Notes: a model not told the origin generated them from the letters alone. Positions 23,692 to 33,109 are shown, counted from the stretch's first letter. The stretch is 64,000 nt of DNA from Nocardia anocheti (GCF_029675105.1 NZ_JAQQFV010000001.1:620001-684000); one strand, 5' to 3'. Translations and numbers: made by a program.

Positions 23692-24621
23692 CTAGCTCGC
23701 GGCCAGCCCGGCCGCGAGATCGGCGTATCGCGGCCGCCAGTCCAGTTCCTCGTGGGCCAGTTCGCTCGAGATCCGCATCGACGTGTCGACCATGAGCGCA
23801 CCCAGGTACGGGATGGCCAGGCGGATCGCCCAGGCGGGCAGGCGGATCGGGCGGGGTGTGTGGTGGGCGCGGGCGACCTCGGTGAAGAAGCGTTCCCAGG
23901 TGATCGGGCTGTCGTCGGCGATGTTGTAGGCCCGGCCGGGGGTGCCGCGCTCGAGCGCCGCCACCGTCGCGGCGGCCGCGTCGTCGACGTGCACCCAGCT
24001 GAGCACCCCGCCCTGGCCCAGCGGCCCGACCGGCACGCGCTTGCGCATCATCCCGGCGAAGAGATCGCTGAACGTGCCCGGCCCGTAGAACAGCCCGTAC
24101 CGCAGGGCGATCCCCTCGACGCCCGCCGCGTCGAACACCTGTCGCTCCCCGTCGACGCACGCGCGCACCACCTCGTCGGCCACCCCGCCGTCGCACACCC
24201 CGAACCGATCGCGCTCGGTGCGCGGTCGCGGACCGTGGTCCTGGTAGCCGTAGCCGAGGATCAGCGACTGGGTGACGAAGCGGCGCGCGCCCACCACCTC
24301 GGCCGCGGCCAGCAGGTTCGCCGTGCCGACCGTGCGCAGCAGGCCGGTGGGGTCGTCGGCCGGAATCCGGCGGGTGGCCTTCACCTTCCGCAGCGCGGTG
24401 GCCTCGTGCAGGACGGCGTCGACGCGCACGCGCTCGACCGCGCGCAGCAGGCCGTCGCGGTCGAGCGCGTCGGCGATGACCGCGTCGGCGCCGAGTTCGC
24501 GGACCACGGTCTCGGCGGTGGGGGAGCGCACGATGGCCGTCACGGCGTGGCCGTTCGCGGTGAGCGCGCGGATCAGGGGACGGCCGATGGCGCCGGTCGC
24601 GCCCGCCAGCAGAACCTGCAT
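23692..24621 (-). CDS. NAD(P)-dependent epimerase/dehydratase (extended SDR)
   Basis: A 309-residue extended short-chain dehydrogenase. The Rossmann motif GATGAIGRPL is at residues 7-16. The usual YxxxK region is weak (the segment around DEVVRACVDGERQVF lacks an obvious Tyr-x3-Lys), so catalytic activity is uncertain. Later segments, GIALRYGLFYGPGTFSD and SWVHVDDAAAATVAAL, are typical of nucleoside-diphosphate-sugar epimerase-like proteins. GGAAGGA precedes the ATG at 24621. It converges on the MBL gene and is divergent from the large membrane protein gene. Confidence 0.85.
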   Translation of the reverse strand: MQVLLAGATGAIGRPLIRALTANGHAVTAIVRSPTAETVVRELGADAVIADALDRDGLLRAVERVRVDAVLHEATALRKVKATRRIPADDPTGLLRTVGTANLLAAAEVVGARRFVTQSLILGYGYQDHGPRPRTERDRFGVCDGGVADEVVRACVDGERQVFDAAGVEGIALRYGLFYGPGTFSDLFAGMMRKRVPVGPLGQGGVLSWVHVDDAAAATVAALERGTPGRAYNIADDSPITWERFFTEVARAHHTPRPIRLPAWAIRLAIPYLGALMVDTSMRISSELAHEELDWRPRYADLAAGLAAS

Positions 24622-24695
24622 GATGATTCCTTCCGGTTGTTCGAGATCGCCACTGCCCACAGGACGCGCCACGACACGCGTTCGTGACGGCTTGT

Positions 24696-24727
24696 GACCC
24701 GCCTCACGTGCGATGTCACGGCGGGTC
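24696..24727. promoter_or_regulatory. Inverted repeat in a divergent promoter region
   Basis: GACCCGCC (24696-24703) and GGCGGGTC (24720-24727) form perfect 8-bp arms around 16 bases that also contain TCAC/GTGA-like half sites. It lies 18 bp before the -10 box of the membrane protein gene, so it could be a repressor site. Confidence 0.35.
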
Positions 24728-24744
24728 GACGGCGTGTCGGTGTG

Positions 24745-24750
24745 TATCGT
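24745..24750 (+). promoter_or_regulatory. -10 hexamer TATCGT
   Basis: TATCGT ends 7 bp before the ATG at 24758, supporting that start and a leaderless mRNA. Confidence 0.5.
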
Positions 24751-24757
24751 GCGGCTC

Positions 24758-27130
24758 ATGCGAGTCGACGGTCGGGAGATTCCGGTCACGGGAAGTCTCC
24801 TGCAGCCGCTGATCCGGCGTACCAGTGACATCGTCCGGGTCGTGCTGGCCGGGATCGGTGTGGGCGTGGTGGTCGCGGGCTCGCTGATCACCCGCCCGGA
24901 GTGGCTCGCGCTGGAGGACTCGGTGTCCACCATCGTCGGCTTCCTCAGCCCGGATCAGTCGACGCTGGTGTACCTCGTCTACGGAATGCTCATCCTGGCA
25001 CTGCCGTTCGCCATCCTCATCGAGTTGATGCTGCGCAGGCAGTGGAAACTGTTGGTGGGGTACGCGGCCGCCGGGCTGCTCGCGGTGCTGGCGCTGTCGA
25101 TCACCGGTTCGGGCATCTCCACGCCGAAATGGCACCTGCCCGTCCCCGACCGGTTCGACACCTTCCTCTCGCAGTTCCTCGACGACCCGCGCTGGATCGC
25201 CATGCTCGCGGCCATGCTCACGGTGTCGAGCCCGTGGCTGCCGGTACGGCCGCGACGCTGGATGTGGTTCCTGCTGTTGATGTTCGCGCCGATGCACCTG
25301 GTGGTGAGCGCGGTGGTGCCCGCGCGGGCCATGCTGGGCCTGGCCGTCGGGTGGCTGGTCGGCGCGGTGATCGTCTGGCTGGTCGGCACGCCCGCGTTGG
25401 AGGTGCCGCTCGAGGCGGCGGTGCGGGTGCTCGCGCGGCGCGGTTACACCGTGCGCGCGTTCCATGTCGACCGGCCCGCCGGGCGCGGCCCGCTGCTGCT
25501 GGCCACCGAGGTCGACGGGCCCGAGTCGGAGATCGTCGTCGAGATGTACGGCAAGAACCAGCGCAGCTTCGGCGCGATCCGCCAGCTCTGGCGCTGGATC
25601 ACCTTCCGCTCCAGCGAGACGGCGCCGCTGCACGGTTCCATGCACCGCGCCGTCGAACACCGCGCGCTGCTGGGCATCGCCATCGGTGAACTCGGCATGG
25701 CCGACTCGCATCAGGTCGCCGTGGCCGGACTCGAACGCGGCTGGATGCTGTTCGCGCACACCGTCCCGCGCGGTACGCCCTTGCGCAAGCTCTCGGCGCA
25801 GGTGCTGCCCGGGGTGTGGCGGTCGCTGCTGCGGCTGCACGAGAACCAGATCAGCATGGGCGATCTGCCGCCCGACTACGTGCGGGTCTGCCAGGGCGAC
25901 ACCCTCTTCGGCGGGTTCGCCTTCGCCGAGTACGGCGCCTCGGACGCGCAGCGCCAGTCCGATATCGCGCAGCTGCTGGTGACCACCACCTCGCTGTTCG
26001 GCAAGCACGAGGCGGTGTCCGCGGCGATCGAGGTGCTCGGCGAGGCCACGGTGGTCACCGCGGCCCGGCGGCTCACCAAGTCGGCCATGCCTACCGGCAT
26101 CCGCAAGGCGGTGCCGCAGTGGAACAAAGTGGTGACCACCGCGCGCGAGGAGATCCGCGAGCAGACCGGCCACGACCGCATCCAGTCCGAGCAGCTCACC
26201 CGCTTCAACCGCAACCAGATCATCCAGCTGGTGCTGCTGGTCGGCCTGGTCTACGTGGCCTATCCGTTCTTCAGCCAGGTGCCCACCTTCTTCAGTCAGC
26301 TGCGCACACTGAACTGGTGGTGGGCGCTGTTCGGCCTCGCCATCTCCGGCCTGACCTATCTGGGCGCCGCCGCGGCACTGGGCGCGTGCGCCGACGGGCT
26401 GGTGCGCACCCGCGATCTGATCCTCGAGCAGCTGGCCAACACCTTCGTCGCCACCACCACCCCGGCCGGGGTCGGTGGTCTGGCGTTGAGCGTGCGGTTC
26501 CTCCAGCAGGCGGGCATGTCGACCCTGCGGGCCACCGCGGCGGTGGCGTTGCAGCAGTCCATGCAGGTGATCACGCACCTGGTGCTGCTGGTGATCTTCT
26601 CGGTGGTGGCGGGCACCTCGACCAATCTGGCCCACATCGTGCCCGACGCGACGGTGCTGTACCTGGTGGCCGGGTTGGTCGGCGGGTTGATCGGCGCGTT
26701 CATGTTCGTGCCGAAGCTGCGCCGCTGGGTGAACCACTCGGTGCGCCCGCAGCTGATGGAAGTGCTCGGTGAGCTGGGTGATCTCGCCAAGGACCCCAAG
26801 CGGTTCGCGATCATCGTCGGCGGCTGCGGGGCGATCACCCTGGGTCAGGCGCTGGCGCTGTGGGCCAGTGTCGAAGCCTTCGGCGGCGGCACCGATTTCG
26901 TGGCGGTCACCATCGTCACCATGATCGGTGGCACGCTCGCCTCGGCCGCGCCGACGCCCGGTGGTGTCGGTGCCGTCGAGGCGGCGCTGATCGGTGGTCT
27001 GGCGGCGTTCGGTGTGCCCGCCGAGATCGCCGTGCCCGCCGTGCTGCTCTACCGGGTGCTTACCTGCTGGATTCCCGTCGCGCTGGGCTGGCCGATCATG
27101 CGCTGGATGGGCAACAAGCAGATGATCTGA
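24758..27130 (+). CDS. Large membrane protein with lysylphosphatidylglycerol-synthase-type TM domain
   Basis: A 790-residue protein. The N-terminal third has about six to seven hydrophobic spans. A soluble middle part (about 210-480) includes RSFGAIRQLWRWITFRSSET, AVAGLERGWMLF and GVWRSLLRLHENQISMGDLP, with weak resemblance to a kinase-like fold. The C-terminal part (about 490-785) is the LPG_synthase_TM/UPF0104 domain with FVATTTPAGVGGLALSVRFL and APTPGGVGAVEAALIGGLAAF. Related domains flip or export lipids or polyprenyl-linked sugars. The synthase aminoacyl domain of MprF is absent. The ATG at 24758 is set by the TATCGT box. Confidence 0.85.
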   Translation: MRVDGREIPVTGSLLQPLIRRTSDIVRVVLAGIGVGVVVAGSLITRPEWLALEDSVSTIVGFLSPDQSTLVYLVYGMLILALPFAILIELMLRRQWKLLVGYAAAGLLAVLALSITGSGISTPKWHLPVPDRFDTFLSQFLDDPRWIAMLAAMLTVSSPWLPVRPRRWMWFLLLMFAPMHLVVSAVVPARAMLGLAVGWLVGAVIVWLVGTPALEVPLEAAVRVLARRGYTVRAFHVDRPAGRGPLLLATEVDGPESEIVVEMYGKNQRSFGAIRQLWRWITFRSSETAPLHGSMHRAVEHRALLGIAIGELGMADSHQVAVAGLERGWMLFAHTVPRGTPLRKLSAQVLPGVWRSLLRLHENQISMGDLPPDYVRVCQGDTLFGGFAFAEYGASDAQRQSDIAQLLVTTTSLFGKHEAVSAAIEVLGEATVVTAARRLTKSAMPTGIRKAVPQWNKVVTTAREEIREQTGHDRIQSEQLTRFNRNQIIQLVLLVGLVYVAYPFFSQVPTFFSQLRTLNWWWALFGLAISGLTYLGAAAALGACADGLVRTRDLILEQLANTFVATTTPAGVGGLALSVRFLQQAGMSTLRATAAVALQQSMQVITHLVLLVIFSVVAGTSTNLAHIVPDATVLYLVAGLVGGLIGAFMFVPKLRRWVNHSVRPQLMEVLGELGDLAKDPKRFAIIVGGCGAITLGQALALWASVEAFGGGTDFVAVTIVTMIGGTLASAAPTPGGVGAVEAALIGGLAAFGVPAEIAVPAVLLYRVLTCWIPVALGWPIMRWMGNKQMI

Positions 27131-27215
27131 GCCCTGTCTGATCCAGAACCGACGCCGGTCGCGTTCCATCGTCCCCGCCCGGGCCGGTGGTTGCGCGGGA
27201 TTCCGGAGTTCGCTG

Positions 27216-27250
27216 GGGGATCGCTGAACATGCTGTTCGGTTGGATCCCC
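27216..27250. terminator. Nested hairpin upstream of the GntR gene
   Basis: The outer arms are GGGGATC (27216-27222) and GATCCCC (27244-27250). The inner arms are GAACA (27226-27230) and TGTTC (27234-27238), around TGC. It is probably the terminator of the preceding membrane gene. The inner palindrome could also be a GntR operator. Confidence 0.5.
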
Positions 27251-27370
27251 ACCCCGATCGGCCGCCCGACGTGAACCATCCCACAGCGTCAGCTGGTGCG
27301 TGCGAGGTGCGGTTTCAGCGCCTAAGCTGTCTGGGACGTAACCGGAGCATGATCGAAAGGTGTTTTCTCG

Positions 27371-28138
27371 ATGGGATCCCGGACGGTGGTCGCCGACGTC
27401 GCCGATGAACTGGCGCGTCGTGTCGCCACCGGCGAGTACCGGCCCGGCGAGCTGATGCCGTCGGTGCGTCAGGTCGCCGACGAGTTCGGGATGAACCGGG
27501 CCACCGCGCAACTCACCCTCGGCCGCCTCGAGTCCTACGGCTTCGTCGAGGCCCGCCGCGGCAAGGGCTTCACCATTCGCGACGTGCGCGAAGAGGGCGG
27601 GATGGACTCCTACCGCCACCTGTTCCGCTTCTCCATCACCGCGCCCGCGGTGGCCGCCGAGATGTTCACCGACATCGTCGCCGTCGAACGCGGCATCGTG
27701 CTCGAGGCGCTGCTGGCCTACACCGCCGCCGAGAAGGTGCTCGATCCGGGCGAGCTCGCCGCCGCCGTCGACGAGCTCGAGGCGATGGCCCGCCACGCCG
27801 TGCCCGACTATCCGCGCATCATCGCCACCGAGATCGCGCTCATCCGCAAGGTGCTCGGCGCGCTCGGCATGAGCATGCAACGCGCGGTGCTCAATTCGAT
27901 CGCCGACATGGTCGTCGAGGTGCCCGAGGCGGTCTCGGCCTACTTCGCCGTCGCCGCCGACCTGCACGTGCTCGTCTGGCGCGCGCTGCTGGCGGTATGG
28001 GACGCCGAGTCCGCGCCCAGTGAGGCCCAGTTGGCCCTGTTCGAGGACCTCTTCGCGCTCTACCACGAGAAGGTCGTGGCCCGTTTCGACGAACTCGTCG
28101 GCGTGACGAGCGTCGAGGAGACCGCCGCGACGGCCTGA
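27371..28138 (+). CDS. GntR-family transcriptional regulator
   Basis: A 255-residue regulator. The N-terminal winged HTH (ADELARRVATGEYRPGELMP, SVRQVADEFGMNRATAQLTL, GRLESYGFVEARRGKGFTIR) is a typical GntR domain. The all-helical C-terminal part (about residues 85-240) fits a FadR/FCD-type effector domain, although few metal-ligand histidines are seen. GAAAGG precedes the ATG at longer than usual spacing. It converges on the ThrE gene with only 11 bp between stops. The effector and target are not evident from context. Confidence 0.88.
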   Translation: MGSRTVVADVADELARRVATGEYRPGELMPSVRQVADEFGMNRATAQLTLGRLESYGFVEARRGKGFTIRDVREEGGMDSYRHLFRFSITAPAVAAEMFTDIVAVERGIVLEALLAYTAAEKVLDPGELAAAVDELEAMARHAVPDYPRIIATEIALIRKVLGALGMSMQRAVLNSIADMVVEVPEAVSAYFAVAADLHVLVWRALLAVWDAESAPSEAQLALFEDLFALYHEKVVARFDELVGVTSVEETAATA

Positions 28139-28149
28139 TCCTCGGCCGG

Positions 28150-29577
28150 TCAGCTGTCTGGGTCGGGCTTGTCGTGGTGCCACGGTAGGTGCCTACCCTG
28201 CGGCAGCATCGAATCGAGAATGGTGCCCACATGCGGTGCCCGCGTGGCCATCAGCCCCGAGCCCACCATCACCCCCAGCGCGATCGACATCACCGACAGC
28301 AGCGCCGACACCAGCACCTCCAGCCCACCCGGCGCCGTGCCACCGGTGGTGTGCAGCACCAGCTCCGAGACTCCCGTCAGGCTGATCCCGCCGGGCACCA
28401 GCATCCAGAACGCGGGCAGGAACGCCACCTGCCGCGGCGGCGCGTTGGTGCGGCCCTGGATCAGATAGGCGGCGGGCACCGCGATCAGCCCGCCAAGGAA
28501 CGCGCCGGTCAGCGGCCCCGACAGCGTCTTGCCGACGAACTGCGCGGCATAGGTCACGTAGAGCACCAGCAGCAGCCAGCCCACCGAGTTCTGCGGCGCG
28601 CTCGACCGCCACGAATGCCCGAAGCCGATCAGCAGCACCCCGAGCAGCGGCGCCCACCAGCCCAATTGGGCCTGGCTGATCGGCGAATTCTCCAGCGGCC
28701 CGAGCACACTGATGCCCACGTAGATGCCGAAGGCGAGCAGGAACAGCATGTTGATGCCGTAGACCACCCGGCTCGCCCCCGCGACCATCGAGCCGGTCGC
28801 CAGTTCGATCGTGCCGTTGGTCAGCATGGCGCCGGGCAGCAACGTCGCCACCGCCGGGATCAGCAGCTGCTCGGGTTGCCCGCCCGCCAGCGCCCCCGGA
28901 AAGCCGAAGGACAGTGCCGCGACCAGCGCCGAGGCGACCACCGGGAGCGCCATCGAGAGCAGCCGCACCTTGTCGGCGAGCTGGGTGAGCACCCCGACCA
29001 CCAGCCCGAGCACCACATACCCGACCAGCGCGCGAGCACCCGGATTGAGCATCATCCCCAGCCCTACGGTCAGTACCACCTGACCGAGCAGGATCAGCCA
29101 CGGCGGACTGCCCGGCTTCGCGGCCAGCAGTTCGTCGAGTTCGCGGGAGGCGTCGGTGGGCGGCGGCGCGTCCCGCTCGATCGTGTCGATGAGCCGGTAG
29201 AGCCCCGCGATCTGGTCCAGCGGCAGCGTGCCCACCCGCGCGTCGAGCATGTCGATCGCGGAGTCGTGGTCGGTGCGCACCCGCACGAACACCGCCGTCG
29301 GCAACACCATGAAGTGGATGTTGTCGGTGCCGTACCGACGCGAGAGCTTGTCCAGGATCTCCTGCACCCGCGCCGAGGTCTCCCCCGCGCCGACCAGCGC
29401 CACCCCGAGACGACACAGCAGATTCAGCAGATCGGCGGGCACCGGCGGTTCGGCGGGCGGGCGCGGCATGGGCTGAGTCGGCAGAGCCGCCGTGTACTGC
29501 GCCCGAGCACTGGCGATCGCGTGCCGCACCCGAAACCGGGCCGCCCGCCAACTGCTGTAGCTGTCCTCCGAAGCCAT
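28150..29577 (-). CDS. Threonine/serine exporter, ThrE family
   Basis: A 475-residue membrane protein. A soluble N-terminal ThrE/DUF1212 domain (about 45-150: LLCRLGVALVGAGETSARVQ ... FMVLPTAVFV) is followed by about ten hydrophobic spans, including PGAMLTNGTIELATGSMVAG and PGGISLTGVSELVLH. ThrE exports threonine and serine in Corynebacterium, driven by the proton gradient. A TAGACT box lies 9 bp before the ATG, again without a clear Shine-Dalgarno sequence. It is the only amino-acid transport gene here. Confidence 0.9.
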   Translation of the reverse strand: MASEDSYSSWRAARFRVRHAIASARAQYTAALPTQPMPRPPAEPPVPADLLNLLCRLGVALVGAGETSARVQEILDKLSRRYGTDNIHFMVLPTAVFVRVRTDHDSAIDMLDARVGTLPLDQIAGLYRLIDTIERDAPPPTDASRELDELLAAKPGSPPWLILLGQVVLTVGLGMMLNPGARALVGYVVLGLVVGVLTQLADKVRLLSMALPVVASALVAALSFGFPGALAGGQPEQLLIPAVATLLPGAMLTNGTIELATGSMVAGASRVVYGINMLFLLAFGIYVGISVLGPLENSPISQAQLGWWAPLLGVLLIGFGHSWRSSAPQNSVGWLLLVLYVTYAAQFVGKTLSGPLTGAFLGGLIAVPAAYLIQGRTNAPPRQVAFLPAFWMLVPGGISLTGVSELVLHTTGGTAPGGLEVLVSALLSVMSIALGVMVGSGLMATRAPHVGTILDSMLPQGRHLPWHHDKPDPDS

Positions 29578-29636
29578 GTAAGGGTGAGTCTAGAACCCCC
29601 GCCGCGCGAACTCGAGCGCGCCAGCGCTCCAATAAT

Positions 29637-30755
29637 TCATCCGTTGAGTTTGGTCAGGCGGTCGTAGGCCGTCACGTACTCCTCGACCAGCCGGTTGATC
29701 ACATCGGCGCTGCGCTCGACCTTGTTCATCATGCCGACCACCTGGCCGACCGGGTTGAAGTTCACGTCCTTGGCCGCCTCCGGGTAGCGGTGTCCCCGCT
29801 TCACGCCGTCGAGGGCGACCATCATCTGCAACGGCATGGGCAGCGGGTCGGGTGTCTCGGCCGACTCCCACGCGTCGGTCCAGTCGTTGCGCAGCATGCG
29901 GCAGGGCTTGCCGGTCCAGGACCGCGAGCGGATGGTGTCGTGGCTGGTGGCGTCGATGTAGGTGGCCATCTGCGCGGGCGGCACATTGGCCTCCTCGACG
30001 GTGAGCCACAGCGACCCGGTCCACGCGCCCTGCGCGCCCATGGCCAGCGCGGCCGCGACCTGCGCGCCGTTGCCGATGCCACCGGCGGCCAGCACCGGCG
30101 TGTCCCCGATCGCCTCGATGACCTGCGGCCACAGCACCAGCGAGGACACCTCACCGCAGTGTCCGCCGCCCTCGGTGCCCTGACACACCACGAAGTCCAG
30201 CCCGGCCGCCTTGTGGTTCATCGCGTGCTTGACCGAGCCGCACAGCGCCCCGATCACCCGACCCGAATCCTGGATGCGCTTGACCACGTCCTCGGGCGGG
30301 GTGCCCAGCGCGTTGGCGACCAGCTTGGCCTTGGGATGGTTGAGGATCACGTCGACCTGCGGACCCGCGGTGGTCGCGGTCCAGCCCAGCAGCTCGTTGT
30401 GGTGCTCGCCCTCGGGCAGCGCGGGCACGTCGTGGTCGGCCAGGATCTGCTGGGCGAAGTCGCGATGCCCCTGCGGAACCAGCTGCGCCAGCTGCTTTTC
30501 CAGCTGTTCGGGACTGAGTCCCTCGACGCCCTTGCCCTCGTACTTGGACGGGATCACCAGGTCCACGCCGTAGATGCCGTTGACGTGCTCGTCGAGCCAG
30601 GCCAGTTCCACCTCGAGCTGTTCGGCGGTGAAGCCGACCGCGCCGAGCACACCGAGCCCGCCCGCGTTGCTCACCGCGGCCACCACGTCGCGGCAGTGGG
30701 TGAAGGCGAAGAGGGGGAACTCGATGCCGAGCTGTTCGCAGAATTCGGTACGCAT
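29637..30755 (-). CDS. Nitronate monooxygenase-like flavin oxidoreductase
   Basis: A 372-residue FMN-binding TIM-barrel protein of the nitronate monooxygenase/enoyl reductase family. The start MRTEFCEQLGIEFPLF and the segments AAVSNAGGLGVLGAVG, FVVCQGTEGGGHCGEV and PVLAAGGIGNGAQVAAAL are family landmarks. A true NMO catalytic His is not certain, so the activity may be an enoyl or other flavin-dependent reduction. The ATG at 30755 is used rather than the GTG at 30770, because a KstR-type palindrome and a TACAGT box lie directly upstream. That box links the gene to sterol or lipid catabolism. The WS/DGAT gene lies 44 bp upstream in the same direction. Confidence 0.85.
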   Translation of the reverse strand: MRTEFCEQLGIEFPLFAFTHCRDVVAAVSNAGGLGVLGAVGFTAEQLEVELAWLDEHVNGIYGVDLVIPSKYEGKGVEGLSPEQLEKQLAQLVPQGHRDFAQQILADHDVPALPEGEHHNELLGWTATTAGPQVDVILNHPKAKLVANALGTPPEDVVKRIQDSGRVIGALCGSVKHAMNHKAAGLDFVVCQGTEGGGHCGEVSSLVLWPQVIEAIGDTPVLAAGGIGNGAQVAAALAMGAQGAWTGSLWLTVEEANVPPAQMATYIDATSHDTIRSRSWTGKPCRMLRNDWTDAWESAETPDPLPMPLQMMVALDGVKRGHRYPEAAKDVNFNPVGQVVGMMNKVERSADVINRLVEEYVTAYDRLTKLNG

Positions 30756-30762
30756 ACCGAAC

Positions 30763-30776
30763 TGTAACACGTTCTA
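30763..30776 (-). promoter_or_regulatory. KstR-type operator
   Basis: The 14-bp site TGTAACACGTTCTA exactly fits the published KstR consensus TnnAACnnGTTnnA. It lies 8 bp before the ATG of the NMO-like gene and overlaps a TACAGT -10-like box. KstR is the TetR-family repressor of cholesterol catabolism in mycobacteria and rhodococci. Regulation here is inferred. Confidence 0.65.
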
Positions 30777-30798
30777 GTTTATCCGAGAACGGTTGATT

Positions 30799-32151
30799 TC
30801 AGACGGCGGCGTCCTCGAGGGCGACCAGGGAATCCTCCAGGTGATCGAGCAATCGGTGCAGGTCGGGCAGGGTGCGGCGGCAGCCGACCAGGCCGAAATC
30901 GAGATTGTCCCCGTGCGAGGTGAGGGTGATGTTCACGGCCTGGCCGTCCAGTGGGATGGACAGCGGGTAGCCCGCGTCGAGCCGGGCGCCGTTCCAGTAC
31001 ATCGGCTCGCGCGAACCCGGCACATTCGAGATGACGATATTGAACGGCGGCGTCCCCAGCGCGGCGAACCCCGGCAGCAGCAACGCCGCCATCGGGCTCA
31101 ACATCAGCCCCGCCACCGCGAGGGTCTGGGCCGGGCTCAGTGACCGGTAGACGTCCTTGCTGCGCCGCGTCGACTCGCTCACCACCCGCAACCGCTCCAG
31201 CGGATCGGCGACATCGGTCCCCAGATTGCACAGCAGCGCCGCGATCTTCACGCCCTGGGTGTCGGTGTCGTCGGCGTCGCGCAGCGACATGGGCACCATC
31301 GCGACCATCGGCTTGTCCGGCAGCGCGTCGCGCTCGAGCAGATACGCGCGCAGCGCCCCCGCCGACATGCTCAGCACCACATCGTTGACGGTGGTCCCGG
31401 TCGCCTTCTTCACCTGCTTGATCCGGTCCATCGACCAGGTCCGCACCGCGCACTTGCGCGCCCCGCCGATCGGCACGTTGAACAGCGTGTTCGGCGCCGC
31501 GAACGGCAAGGTCAACTGCTGCTCGAGCAGACCGGTGCGGGCCGCGCGCAGCAGCGCCGCCGTCGACGAGCCCGCTGCCGACAGACCACCCAGCAGTCCG
31601 CCCAGACCCGCACGGCTCGGCCGGGATTCGGGACGCGGCTTGCGCGGCAGATTCCACGGCACGGTCACCTCGGCGTCCGGATCGGTGCTCAGCGTCCGGC
31701 GCAGCAGCCGCTGGGCGGACACACCATCGATCAACGCGTGATGCATCTTCGAGTACAGCGCGAAGCGGCCGTCGGCCAGGCCCTCCACGAAATGCAGTTC
31801 CCAGAGCGGACGGTGCCGGTCCAGCAGCGCGCTGTGCAGGCCGGAGGCGTGATCGAGCAGCTGACCCATGGTGCCCGGTGCGGGCAGGGCACTGCGCTGG
31901 ACGTGGAAGTCCAGGTCGATCTCCGCGTCCTGGGTCCAGGCCAGCTGGGGTGCGCCGAGCCAGGTGGCCGGGCGCTTGCGGAAGGTGGGCCGGAAGGTCT
32001 TGTCGGCCAACAGGATGTCGCGGAACTCGCGCAGATAGTTCGGCCCGGCGTCTTCGGGCGGCTCGAACAATTGCAGTGAGCCCACATGCATCGGATGCTC
32101 GCGCGACTCCGCGAGCAGGAACAGCGCATCCAACGGTGCGATGAATTCCAT
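30799..32151 (-). CDS. Wax ester synthase/diacylglycerol acyltransferase (WS/DGAT)
   Basis: A 450-residue acyltransferase. The catalytic motif HHALIDG is at residues 137-143 (His-His-x3-Asp-Gly). Other landmarks are the N-terminal MEFIAPLDALFLLAESREHP, KKATGTTVNDVVLSMSAGAL, and NIVISNVPGSREPMYWNGAR near the end. It joins fatty acyl-CoA to diacylglycerol or alcohols for storage lipid. The ATG at 32151 restores the family N-terminus; longer frames to 32244 add unrelated residues. The NMO-like gene with the KstR box follows 44 bp downstream. Confidence 0.92.
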   Translation of the reverse strand: MEFIAPLDALFLLAESREHPMHVGSLQLFEPPEDAGPNYLREFRDILLADKTFRPTFRKRPATWLGAPQLAWTQDAEIDLDFHVQRSALPAPGTMGQLLDHASGLHSALLDRHRPLWELHFVEGLADGRFALYSKMHHALIDGVSAQRLLRRTLSTDPDAEVTVPWNLPRKPRPESRPSRAGLGGLLGGLSAAGSSTAALLRAARTGLLEQQLTLPFAAPNTLFNVPIGGARKCAVRTWSMDRIKQVKKATGTTVNDVVLSMSAGALRAYLLERDALPDKPMVAMVPMSLRDADDTDTQGVKIAALLCNLGTDVADPLERLRVVSESTRRSKDVYRSLSPAQTLAVAGLMLSPMAALLLPGFAALGTPPFNIVISNVPGSREPMYWNGARLDAGYPLSIPLDGQAVNITLTSHGDNLDFGLVGCRRTLPDLHRLLDHLEDSLVALEDAAV

Positions 32152-32287
32152 GACAGATCGCCCCCTGACGAGAGTGGTTCGGTGCAAGTCTGTAGACGAT
32201 CGACCACGCTGTCGGGTCGGCACGACGCGCGTGCCACCTTCCAAGTTACCCGCCGGTCGCGCTCACGTCAGCCGAACGCGCGGGGAC

Positions 32288-33109
32288 TCAGACCTGCGCG
32301 GGCTCGGCCTGTCGCTGCGCGGGCGCCGGTGCGGCGGGCTCGCCCTCGGCGGGCGGCTCGGTCTCGGGGGTGACCACGCGCAGCACCGCGGTGTGATGTT
32401 CCTCGGGTGCGAGCGCCGGTTCCGGCTCGGGCGAAGGGGTTTCGGCGACCGGCTCGGGCGCAGGCGGCTGCGGGGCCGGAACCGACGGCGTCGCGGGGCC
32501 TTTCGTGGCGATCTCGATCCCCAACTCCAGCCGGGTGATCTCCACCAGCGCCCGCTCCTGCTCGGCGGCGTGGCGCATGGCCTTCTGCCACAGCGAGGCC
32601 ATCTCCTCGAGCTCCTCGACGGTGGCCTCCACATCGATGTGCAGCTTGAGCCGCTGCATGGTGATGTGCTGGGCCGCGGTCAGGGTGCGCAGCAGGTCCT
32701 CGCACTTGTTCGGGATACGGCGGTGCGCCACCACGCGCAGCCGGGTCAGCATGCCGCCCGGGCGATCCCAGATCACCTTGTGGATCTGCGCGCCCACCCC
32801 GTCGATCTCCTCGGCGGTGACCAGATCCCACTCCCCGCAGTTGGCCAGATCGGCGCGCACCGAAGCCGAGGTCTCCAGGATCGAGGCCACCGCGGCGAGC
32901 ACCGCCTCGCGCCGCCACGCCTCGTGATCGCGCTGGTCACCCACCATGTTCGACAGCTCGACATGACGCTGCGCGGCGTCGAGCGCCTGCCTGCCCCGCT
33001 CGTCGGCGGCCGCGATGCCTTCGCGGTGTGTGCGGTTGTTGGCGAAGACGCCGACCAGTACAGCACCGGCGACGGGGAGCGAGCCGAGGAGAGGGAGCCA
33101 CTGAGTCAC
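32288..33109 (-). CDS. Membrane-anchored hypothetical protein with acidic Pro-rich tail
   Basis: About 273 residues. A single N-terminal membrane span (WLPLLGSLPVAGAVLVGVFA) is followed by a helical region (about 30-190, AADERGRQALDAAQRHVELS ... VEATVEELEEMASLWQKAMR) with coiled-coil character. The final 75 residues are rich in Pro, Glu and Ala. The GTG at 33109 gives a protein that starts just before the membrane span. I do not recognise a family; a scaffold or envelope role is a guess. It lies upstream of the WS/DGAT gene by 136 bp. Confidence 0.75.
   Translation of the reverse strand: MTQWLPLLGSLPVAGAVLVGVFANNRTHREGIAAADERGRQALDAAQRHVELSNMVGDQRDHEAWRREAVLAAVASILETSASVRADLANCGEWDLVTAEEIDGVGAQIHKVIWDRPGGMLTRLRVVAHRRIPNKCEDLLRTLTAAQHITMQRLKLHIDVEATVEELEEMASLWQKAMRHAAEQERALVEITRLELGIEIATKGPATPSVPAPQPPAPEPVAETPSPEPEPALAPEEHHTAVLRVVTPETEPPAEGEPAAPAPAQRQAEPAQV

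Noticed and set aside
24716..28183. 1155-codon antisense frame across the membrane protein and GntR genes
   Set aside because: The composition is low complexity (His, Gln, Arg, Asp) and it spans two well-supported genes; no homology pattern is visible.
30770..30770. GTG 30770 as start of the NMO-like gene
   Set aside because: It would place the coding sequence across the KstR box and -10 region; ATG 30755 restores the family N-terminus.
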